A DNA stretch of 64,000 bases from Oceanicola granulosus HTCC2516 (GTDB taxonomy: Bacteria > Pseudomonadota > Alphaproteobacteria > Rhodobacterales > Rhodobacteraceae), in contig NZ_CH724109.1 in assembly GCF_000153305.1 (NCBI RefSeq), positions 79,037 through 143,036 of the forward strand, written 5' to 3'. Of the stretch, positions 9,461 to 16,426 are shown in pieces. Both the position numbers and the translations under genes were made by a program. The notes beneath the pieces are model-generated. The model was not told where the DNA came from. It worked only from the letters and a program-made list of their open reading frames with translations, and did no database searches. Numbering within the stretch: position 1 is the first letter of the stretch; each line of letters opens with the position of its first letter.

Positions 9461-11466
9461 CCCTCCCCGACGAGCTCGACGAGCTGAAGGCGGCGATGGA
9501 CGCCGCGACGCCGCGCCCCGACCCGGACAGGCGGGCCGAGACGCTGCGGCTGGCGAGCGAATATTACGACCGGCTCCAAGAATCGCCCGATGCGGCGCGT
9601 CCCACTCCTGCAACCGCCCGCAACGGGCTGCTGACAGGAGTACGCGCCATGCTTGCCACCCTTTCCACCCGCGGCGGCCTCGCCGCCACCACCGCCCTCG
9701 TCGCCTGCGGCCTGCTGATCCTCACCCCGCAGGGGCAGGAGCTGCTGCGCCCGGCGTTGCCGGGGAGCGTGACCGACGTGACCGAGGTCGACGGCGAGGG
9801 GCCGACCGGCGCGGTCGCCGAGATCGTCGCCGCGCCCGAGGAGGAGGAGGCCGTCGCCGCGACCGTCGCGCAGGATGCGCCCGAGGCCGAGCTGGAGCCC
9901 CGTCTCCAGCGCCGCGCCGGGCCCGCGACGGCCGAGGAGGCGCCGCCGATGGTCGAGATGGCGCCGATGGCCGACGCTGCCGACACGTTCATGGCGGAGC
10001 CGAGCGCCCTGCCGCCGCCCATGCCGTCGCTGGCCGCGCCGGGAGACGACCTGGCCCTCGCGCCACCGGCCGGGACCGAGGCCTTCCCCGACGTCGAGCC
10101 GTCTTCGCTGAAGATCGCCGCCGAGGAGCCGGTCTCGACCTTCTCCATCGACGTCGACACCGCCTCCTGGGCCGTCGTGCGCTCCTCGCTCACCCGCGGC
10201 CAGCTGCCGCCGCGCGACGCGGTGCGGATCGAGGAGATGGTGAACTACTTCCCCTACGACTACCCCGCGCCCGCGGCCGGCGAAGCGCCGTTCCGCGCCA
10301 CGCTCGGCGTGATGGACAGCCCCTGGGCGGAGGGCCGCCAGCTCGTCCATATCGGCCTGCAGGGCGCGCTGCCGCCCGTCGAGGCGCGCCCGCCGCTCAA
10401 CCTCGTGTTCCTCGTCGACACGTCGGGCTCGATGGATGCGCCGGACAAGCTGGGCCTGCTGAAACAGTCGTTCCGCCTGATGCTGTCGGAGCTGCGCCCC
10501 CAGGACGAAATCGCCATCGTCGCCTATGCCGGCTCGGCCGGCGAGGTGCTGGCACCGACGCCCGCGGGCGAGCGCGCGACGATCCTCGCGGCGCTCGAGC
10601 GGCTCGCGGCGGGCGGCTCGACCAACGGCGCGGGCGGGCTGGAGCAGGCCTACGCGACCGCCGAGGCGATGACGGAGGACGGCGAGGTCTCTCGGATCCT
10701 GCTGGCGACGGACGGCGACTTCAACGTCGGTCTGTCGGACCCGTCGGCGCTCGAGGACTTCATCGCCGACAAGCGCGACAGCGGCACCTACCTGTCGGTG
10801 CTCGGCTTCGGGCGCGGCAACCTCGACGATGCGACGATGCAGGCGCTCGCGCAGAACGGCAACGGGACGGCGGCCTACATCGACACGCTGCACGAGGCGC
10901 AGAAGGTGCTGGTCGACCAGCTCACCGGAGCGCTGTTCCCGATCGCCGACGACGTGAAGGTGCAGGTCGAGTTCAATCCCGCCGCCGTCGCCGAGTACCG
11001 GCTGATCGGCTACGAGACCCGCGCCCTGCGGCGCGAGGACTTCAACAACGACGCGGTCGACGCGGGCGAGCTGGGGGCGGGGCACCAGGTGACGGCGCTC
11101 TACGAGATCACGCCGACCGGCTCCGGCGCACGCCTGACCGACCCGCTGCGCTACGGCGAGGCGGAGGCGGCGGCCGGCCCGGCGGACGAGCTCGCCTTCC
11201 TGCGGCTGCGCTACAAGGCGCCGGGCGAGGAGACGTCGGAGCTGGTCGAACAGTCGATCCGCGCCGACGCGGCCGCCATCGACGAGGCCCGCTTTGCCGC
11301 CGCCGTCGCGGGCTTCGGCGAGCTGCTGCGCGGCTCGGACTACCTCGGCGACTGGCGCTACGGCGACGCCATCGCGCTCGCCTCCGAGCATCGCGGGAGC
11401 GATCCGTACGGCTACCGCGCCGAGGCGGTGAGGCTGATGCGGCTGGCGGAGACGCTGGCGCGGTGA
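9457..11466 (+). CDS. Membrane-anchored VWA (YfbK-like) protein, putative regulator of the ECF sigma factor
   Basis: The protein has 669 residues and starts at ATG 9457, directly after AGGAGGAGG and overlapping the sigma stop. Order of parts: a short charged cytoplasmic segment (1-70), one membrane helix (about 72-90), an acidic Ala/Pro/Glu-rich linker (about 100-210), a VWA N-terminal region (STFSIDVDTASWAVVR), the VWA domain with MIDAS DTSGS at 321-325 and TDGDFNVG, and a C-terminal DUF3520-type region. This matches YfbK/VWA proteins of Rhodobacterales that are paired with a sigma factor. The N-in topology would place the VWA domain in the periplasm and the short N-terminus next to the sigma factor, suggesting an anti-sigma role by inference. 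Confidence 0.9.
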   Translation: MTLPDELDELKAAMDAATPRPDPDRRAETLRLASEYYDRLQESPDAARPTPATARNGLLTGVRAMLATLSTRGGLAATTALVACGLLILTPQGQELLRPALPGSVTDVTEVDGEGPTGAVAEIVAAPEEEEAVAATVAQDAPEAELEPRLQRRAGPATAEEAPPMVEMAPMADAADTFMAEPSALPPPMPSLAAPGDDLALAPPAGTEAFPDVEPSSLKIAAEEPVSTFSIDVDTASWAVVRSSLTRGQLPPRDAVRIEEMVNYFPYDYPAPAAGEAPFRATLGVMDSPWAEGRQLVHIGLQGALPPVEARPPLNLVFLVDTSGSMDAPDKLGLLKQSFRLMLSELRPQDEIAIVAYAGSAGEVLAPTPAGERATILAALERLAAGGSTNGAGGLEQAYATAEAMTEDGEVSRILLATDGDFNVGLSDPSALEDFIADKRDSGTYLSVLGFGRGNLDDATMQALAQNGNGTAAYIDTLHEAQKVLVDQLTGALFPIADDVKVQVEFNPAAVAEYRLIGYETRALRREDFNNDAVDAGELGAGHQVTALYEITPTGSGARLTDPLRYGEAEAAAGPADELAFLRLRYKAPGEETSELVEQSIRADAAAIDEARFAAAVAGFGELLRGSDYLGDWRYGDAIALASEHRGSDPYGYRAEAVRLMRLAETLAR

Positions 11467-11475
11467 GGCGGCGGG

Positions 11476-11560
11476 CAGGGGGGCCGTCTGCCCCCCTCTT
11501 GGCCCCAATGGGGCCAATTCACCCCCCGAGGATACTTCGGGAACAGAGGCTCGGGGGGTG
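11476..11560. repeat. Compound hairpin repeat between convergent genes (copy B), probable bidirectional terminator
   Basis: The 97-base gap between the VWA gene and the convergent aminotransferase is almost entirely inverted repeats. First comes a G6/C6 hairpin, then a perfect TTGGCCCC-AAT-GGGGCCAA palindrome. A long arm CACCCCCCGAG...CTCGGGGGGTG follows, enclosing GGATACTTCGGGAACAGAG. The same three-part organisation (C-rich hairpin, TCTTGGCC..GGCCAATTC, CCCC..GGATACTT..ACAGAGG) recurs at 45.09-45.15 kb. Confidence 0.75.
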
Positions 11561-11563
11561 GTC

Positions 11564-12427
11564 TCAGCGAGCGCTGGCGGCCCAGTCCCAGTAGAGGTCG
11601 CGGGCGCGGCGGGTGACGGGGCCGACCTGGTAGCGGGTGTCGTCGAAGGCGGTGACGGGGGTGACCTTGGACATGTTGCCCGACAGGAAGATCTCGTCGG
11701 CCGCGCGGGCGTCGTCGAAGCCGAGGACGGTCTCGTGGACCGTCACGCCGTCGGCGCGCAGGTTGGAGATGTGGCGGGCGCGGGTGATGCCGGCGAGGAA
11801 GGTGCCGTTGGGGATCGGCGTGAAGACCTCGCCGTCCTTGACGAGGAAGACGTTGGCCGTGGCGCTCTCGGCGAGGTTGCCCATCGCGTCGGCGACGAGG
11901 GCGTTGCCGAAGCCGCGCGAGCGGGCCTCGGCGAGCATCCGGGCGTTGTTGGGGTAGAGGCAGGCGGCCTTGGCGTTGACCACGGCGTCCTCCATCACCG
12001 GGCGCCGGAAGCGGGTGGTGGTGACCTCGACGCTGAAGCCCTCGGGCGGCATCGGGATCTCCTCGAGGCAGACCGCGAAGCCGGGCTTGCCCTCGCCGGG
12101 CACGATCGCGGCCATGCCGCAATCGATCCCCCAGTACATCGGCCGGATGTAGACCGCCGCGTCGGGGCCGTAGTGGGTCAGGCCCTCGCGGACGATGGCG
12201 ACGATCTCCTCCGTGGTCATGTGGGGCTGGAGCATCAGCGCCTCGGCGGAGCGGTTGACCCGGGCGCAGTGCGGCTCGAGGTCGGGCACCAGCCCGCCGA
12301 CCGCGCGGGCGCCGTCGAACACGCCCGAGCCGAGCCAGGCGCCGTGGTCGGCGGCGCGGATCACCGCGACGTCGCCGTCGTGCCAGCGGCCCTCGTACCA
12401 TGTGCGGATGTTGGTTCCGGTCGCCAT
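11564..12427 (-). CDS. ilvE: Branched-chain amino acid aminotransferase (class IV PLP enzyme)
   Basis: The protein has 287 residues from ATG 12427, with GGGGGAG six bases upstream; ten further in-frame residues upstream are less likely. The fold-type IV features are a lysine in NAKAACLYPNN (about residue 153, the PLP Schiff base), an ESATANVFLVKDG glutamate block, and GTFLAGITRARH in place of the usual GITRD segment. The FDG-R motif (GVFDGARAV) binds the substrate carboxylate. It reversibly transaminates Leu, Ile and Val with 2-oxoglutarate. Class IV enzymes also include D-amino-acid transaminases and aminodeoxychorismate lyase, so substrate range is inferred. It converges on the VWA gene. 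Confidence 0.82.
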   Translation of the reverse strand: MATGTNIRTWYEGRWHDGDVAVIRAADHGAWLGSGVFDGARAVGGLVPDLEPHCARVNRSAEALMLQPHMTTEEIVAIVREGLTHYGPDAAVYIRPMYWGIDCGMAAIVPGEGKPGFAVCLEEIPMPPEGFSVEVTTTRFRRPVMEDAVVNAKAACLYPNNARMLAEARSRGFGNALVADAMGNLAESATANVFLVKDGEVFTPIPNGTFLAGITRARHISNLRADGVTVHETVLGFDDARAADEIFLSGNMSKVTPVTAFDDTRYQVGPVTRRARDLYWDWAASAR

Positions 12428-12511
12428 GCGCGCTCCCCCTCTGCCCGTGGCGCGCACGCTAGGCGAGGCGGCGGCGGAGGTCCAGCGAGGCGGCGTGGCG
12501 CTGCCGCCGGG

Positions 12512-12994
12512 TCAGGCTTCGGCGAGCAGGGCGTCGAGGTCGAGCCGGGCGTTGGTCATCGCCAGTGTGCCGTCGGGGGCGCGGGGCCACTCCGCCTCGG
12601 GGCGGTCGCGGTAGAGCTCGACGCCGTTGGCGTCGGGGTCGCGCAGGTAGACGGCCTCGCTCACGCCGTGGTCGGCCGCGCCGTCGAGCGGGATGCCGGC
12701 GGCGAGCACCTGCCGCAGGACCCGGGCGAGGGCGGGGCGGTCGGGGTAGAGGAAGGCGGTGTGGTAGAGGCCGGTATGGCCGGGCGGCGGCGGCGCGGCG
12801 CCGGCGCTCTCCCAGGTGTTGAGGCCGATATGGTGGTGGTATCCGCCGGCGGAGAGGAAAGCCGCCTGCGCGCCGTAGCGCTGCACCAGCTCGAAGCCGA
12901 GGACGCCGGAATAGAAGGCGATGGCGCGGTCGAGATCGGCGACCTTGAGATGGACGTGGCCGACGCGGGTCTCGGCGGGGGCGGTGAAGGTCAT
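12512..12994 (-). CDS. VOC family protein (catechol-2,3-dioxygenase-like / glyoxalase fold)
   Basis: The protein has about 160 residues from ATG 12994 (GGAG eight bases upstream; an in-frame ATG at 13021 is possible). There are two VOC beta-alpha-beta-beta-beta modules: the first opens with VGHVHLKVADLDRAIAFY, and the middle carries GGYHHHIGLNTWES, typical of CatE-type dioxygenase-like members. The C-terminal module ends with a glutamate in LRDPDANGVELY. His and Glu metal ligands are plausibly complete. The real substrate is unknown. It lies 84 bases upstream of ilvE on the same strand and may be cotranscribed with it. Confidence 0.85.
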   Translation of the reverse strand: MTFTAPAETRVGHVHLKVADLDRAIAFYSGVLGFELVQRYGAQAAFLSAGGYHHHIGLNTWESAGAAPPPPGHTGLYHTAFLYPDRPALARVLRQVLAAGIPLDGAADHGVSEAVYLRDPDANGVELYRDRPEAEWPRAPDGTLAMTNARLDLDALLAEA

Positions 12995-13095
12995 GGCGCG
13001 GCTCCGGTTGCTGCCCATCACCTAGGGCAGCTGCCATCCGGCGCGCAATTCGGCGCCAGCGGACCGCGGGGGTGCGCTGGCGCACGGGGGCGGCG

Positions 13096-14112
13096 TCAGC
13101 GCACGAGGCCGACGATCTCGTAGGTGCGCGCCAGCACCGGGTCGGCGATCTCGCGGGCGCGCTCGGCGCCGCGGGCGAGGATGCGGTCGATCTCGGCGGG
13201 GTCGTCCATCAGGCGCTTCATCTCGTCGGCGATCGGCGCGAGCTTGTCGACGGCGAGGTCGGCGAGGGCGGGCTTGAACTGGCCCCAGCCCGCGCCGGCG
13301 TGCTCGGCGAGCACCCGCTCGGCGGTGCTGTCGGACAGCGCGGCGTAGATCTCGACGAGGTTCTTCGCCTCGGGCCGGTCCTTCAGCTCGTCCGGCGTCT
13401 CCGGCAGCGGCGCGGGGTCGGTGCGGGCCTTCTTGAACTTCTTGGCGATCGTGTCGGCGTCGTCGGTCATGTTGATGCGCTCCATGTCGGACTCGCCCGA
13501 CTTGGACATCTTCTTGGTGCCGTCGCGCAGGTTCATGATCCGCATCGCCGGGCCCTCGATCACCGGCTCGGTGAGCGGGAAGAAGTCGACCTTGTAGTCG
13601 TGGTTGAACTTCGCGGCGATGTCGCGGGTCAGCTCAACGTGCTGCTTCTGATCCTCGCCCACGGGGACGTGGGTGGCGTGGTAGATCAGGATGTCGGCGG
13701 CCATCAGAGAAGGATACGCGTAGAGGCCGAGCGAGGCCTTCTCGGCGTTCTTGCCGGCCTTGTCCTTGAACTGGGTCATCCGGTTCATCCAGCCGATCCG
13801 GGCGACGCAGTTGAAGATCCAGGCGAGCTCGGCGTGGGCGGCGACCTGGCTCTGGTTGAAGAGGATCGAGCGCTCGGGGTCGATGCCCGAGGCCAGGTAG
13901 CCGGCGGCGACCTCGCGGGTCATGCCGGGCAGCTCGGCCGGGTCCTGCCAGACGGTGATGGCGTGCAGGTCGACGACGCAGAAGATGCTCTCGGTGCCCG
14001 CGTCCTGGGTCTGGACGAACCGCTTGATGGCGCCGAGGTAGTTGCCGAGGGTCAACCCGCCGGAGGGCTTGATGCCCGAAAAGACACGGGGCGCGAAGGT
14101 GGGCTCGGTCAT
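13096..14112 (-). CDS. trpS: Tryptophanyl-tRNA synthetase
   Basis: The protein has 338 residues, the normal length for bacterial TrpRS. It charges tRNA-Trp using ATP. Class I signatures are present: [12 protein letters not shown] (HIGH-equivalent TLGN, residues 21-24) and KKMSKS (KMSKS at 200-204), with VGEDQKQH in the active-site region and [10 protein letters not shown] before it. It is divergent from the rhomboid-like gene, with the two starts about 70 bases apart. Confidence 0.98.
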   Translation of the reverse strand: MTEPTFAPRVFSGIKPSGGLTLGNYLGAIKRFVQTQDAGTESIFCVVDLHAITVWQDPAELPGMTREVAAGYLASGIDPERSILFNQSQVAAHAELAWIFNCVARIGWMNRMTQFKDKAGKNAEKASLGLYAYPSLMAADILIYHATHVPVGEDQKQHVELTRDIAAKFNHDYKVDFFPLTEPVIEGPAMRIMNLRDGTKKMSKSGESDMERINMTDDADTIAKKFKKARTDPAPLPETPDELKDRPEAKNLVEIYAALSDSTAERVLAEHAGAGWGQFKPALADLAVDKLAPIADEMKRLMDDPAEIDRILARGAERAREIADPVLARTYEIVGLVR

Positions 14113-14184
14113 GACACGTCCGGGGCTGGTTTTCGGGGACGGCCTCGCTTACCCATGCCCGTCAACAGCGTCAAGGAGACCGCC

Positions 14185-14862
14185 TTGCAGCAGGAGACCC
14201 CGCTCAACCCGATCCCGCCCGTCGTGCTGCTCGCGGTGCTCGCGATGATCGCCGTGGAGGTGGTGCTCGGGCTGGCGGCCCAGGGCATCGTCGGGGGGCA
14301 GCAGGGGATCGGATGGCGCATCCGGGCGTGGGAGGATTACGCCTTCGCGCCGCGGGTCGTCGAGCTGGTGGCCGAGCGCGGCGTGTGGTCGGCCGACCTG
14401 CTGGCGCGGTTCGTGACCTACCCGTTCGTCCACGCCTCCGTCACCCACGCCGCCTTCGCGGTGGTCATCACGCTGGCGATGGGCAAGTTCGCGGGCGAGG
14501 TGCTGACGGGCTTCGCGCTGGGCGCGCTGATGCTGGCCTGCACGGTGCTGTCGGCGCTCTTCTACGGTCTGGTCGTGTCGGACAACGTGCCGCTGTTCGG
14601 AGCCTACCCGCTCGCCTACGGGCTGATCGGGGCCTACACCTACATCCTCTGGCTCCACCTCGGGCGACGCGGCGAGCGGCAGATCGCGGCGTTCCGGCTG
14701 ATCGGCTTCCTGTTCGTGCTGCAGATCGTCTACGCGATGCTGTTCGGCTCCAACCCGCAATGGATCGCCGAGCTCGCCGGGTTCGTGATCGGCTTCGCGC
14801 TGACGCCGCTGCTGGTACCCGGCGGCTGGACGGCGCTGCTGATGAAGCTGCGCACCCGCTAG
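14185..14862 (+). CDS. Rhomboid-like membrane protein lacking catalytic residues
   Basis: The protein has 225 residues from TTG 14185, which has AAGGAG six bases upstream; an in-frame ATG at 14155 has no ribosome-binding site and is the alternative. About six membrane helices are visible and the arrangement matches rhomboid proteases. However, the serine motif GxSG is replaced by GAYPLAYGLIGAY, and the catalytic histidine position in the last helix (usually AHLxGF) reads WIAELAGF. Both catalytic residues are therefore absent, and I call it a pseudo-rhomboid. Similar inactive members occur beside trpS/murJ in Rhodobacterales. Its stop overlaps that of murJ in CTAG. A non-proteolytic membrane-protein quality role is only a guess. 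Confidence 0.82.
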   Translation: MQQETPLNPIPPVVLLAVLAMIAVEVVLGLAAQGIVGGQQGIGWRIRAWEDYAFAPRVVELVAERGVWSADLLARFVTYPFVHASVTHAAFAVVITLAMGKFAGEVLTGFALGALMLACTVLSALFYGLVVSDNVPLFGAYPLAYGLIGAYTYILWLHLGRRGERQIAAFRLIGFLFVLQIVYAMLFGSNPQWIAELAGFVIGFALTPLLVPGGWTALLMKLRTR

Positions 14863-16409
14863 GTGGCGCTGCGCCGGCGCATGGCGCGGGTGAACTCGCT
14901 GAGGCGGAACGCGCCGAACAGGCTGCCGACGGCGAAGTAGACGGCGATGCCGAGCGCCACCAGGCCGGCGAGCGCGAGGTAGCGGATCAGCGTCATGTCG
15001 AAGACCGGGGCGGTGAGGCGGAACGCCACCATCAGCGTCAGCCCCATCACCAGCGCGGCGGCGACGGTGCGCCAGATGCGGCGGCGGAAGCGGTCGTCGA
15101 AGGCGGCGGCGGGGCCCATGCGGCGGCTCTTCCACCACAGCAGCGCCACCATCGACCAGGCCGCCAGCGTCGTGCCCATCGCGGCGGCGGCGTAGCCGAC
15201 CAGCGGCGCGAGGCCGATGGCGACGGCGGCGTTGACCAGCATCGACACGACGGCGAAGCGGAACGGGCTCTTCGTGTCCTCGCGGGCGAAGTAGAGCGGC
15301 TGCAGCGTCTTCTGGAGCACGAAGGCGGGCAGGCCGGCGCCGTAGATCGCGACGGCGAGGGCGGTGGCGTAGGTGTCGTCACTGTCGAACGCGCCGCGCT
15401 CGAAGAGCACCGAGACCAGCGGCACCGGGATCGCCATGAGCGCGACGGCGGCGGGCACGGTCATCGCCAGCGAGAACTCGCAGGCGCGGTTGAAGCTCTC
15501 GCGCCCGCCCTGCTCGTCGCCCGCCGCGAGGCGGCGCGACAGTTCCGGCAGCAGCACCACGCCCACGGCGATGCCGACGACGCCGAGGGGCAGCTGGTAG
15601 AGCCGGTCGGCGTAGTTGAGCCACGCGATGGCGCCGTCGAAGAAGCTCGCCACCTGCCGTCCGACGAGCAGGTTCACCTGCACCACGCCCCCCGCCAGCA
15701 TCGCCGGGCCGGCGATGATCGCGAGCCGCCTCAGGTCGGGTGTCAGGCGCGGGCGGCGGAAGGTGAGGCGGAAGCCGGCGCGGCTCGCGGCGATCCAGAC
15801 CAGCGCGAGCTGTGCGAGGCCGGCGAGCGGCACGGTCCAGATCAGCGTGTCGCCGACGGGCCAGCCCAGCGACTCGCCGAGGAACAGCGCCGAGATGAAC
15901 ATCACATTGAGCAGAACCGGCGCGGCGGCGGCGGCGACGAAGCGGCCGGTGGAGTTGAGCACCCCCGACAGCAGCGCCGCGAGCGAGATGAACAGGATGT
16001 AGGGGAAGGCGATGCGCCCGTAGATCACCGTCAGCGGGTAGCGCTCGTCGCCGAGGAAGCCCGACGCCATCGCCAGCACCAGCCACGGCATCGCCGCCAC
16101 GGCGATTACCGTGAATACCACCAGCACCGTCGCGAGTCCGGTGAAGGCATCGCGGGCGAACTCGCGCGCCTCGTCGGGCTCTTCGAGCTTCTTGGAGAAC
16201 AGCGGCACGAAGGCCATGTTGAACGCGCCCTCGGCGAAGAAGCGGCGGAACATGTTGGGCAGCGAGAAGGCGATCAGGAACGCCTCGGCCACCGGCCCGG
16301 CGCCGAGGCTCGCGGCGATCAGGATGTCGCGCACGAAGCCGAGCACGCGGCTCAGGAGGGTCCAGACGCCGACGGTTAGAAAGCCGGCGATCAGCTTGAT
16401 CGGTTGCAC
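14859..16409 (-). CDS. murJ: Lipid II flippase MurJ
   Basis: The protein has 516 residues, a polytopic member of the MOP superfamily with about 14 helices. It translocates lipid II across the inner membrane during peptidoglycan synthesis. Family hallmarks are the N-terminal TLLSRVLGFVRDILIA with AEAFLIAFSLPNMFRRFFAEGAF, and the interior LNYADRLYQLPLGVVGIA with LPELSRR. It lies 17 bases downstream of glnD on the same strand, a classical alphaproteobacterial pairing, and its last bases overlap the convergent rhomboid-like gene by four. Confidence 0.98.
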   Translation of the reverse strand: MQPIKLIAGFLTVGVWTLLSRVLGFVRDILIAASLGAGPVAEAFLIAFSLPNMFRRFFAEGAFNMAFVPLFSKKLEEPDEAREFARDAFTGLATVLVVFTVIAVAAMPWLVLAMASGFLGDERYPLTVIYGRIAFPYILFISLAALLSGVLNSTGRFVAAAAAPVLLNVMFISALFLGESLGWPVGDTLIWTVPLAGLAQLALVWIAASRAGFRLTFRRPRLTPDLRRLAIIAGPAMLAGGVVQVNLLVGRQVASFFDGAIAWLNYADRLYQLPLGVVGIAVGVVLLPELSRRLAAGDEQGGRESFNRACEFSLAMTVPAAVALMAIPVPLVSVLFERGAFDSDDTYATALAVAIYGAGLPAFVLQKTLQPLYFAREDTKSPFRFAVVSMLVNAAVAIGLAPLVGYAAAAMGTTLAAWSMVALLWWKSRRMGPAAAFDDRFRRRIWRTVAAALVMGLTLMVAFRLTAPVFDMTLIRYLALAGLVALGIAVYFAVGSLFGAFRLSEFTRAMRRRSAT

Positions 16410-16426
16410 GTCGCTCTCCGTTCGGG

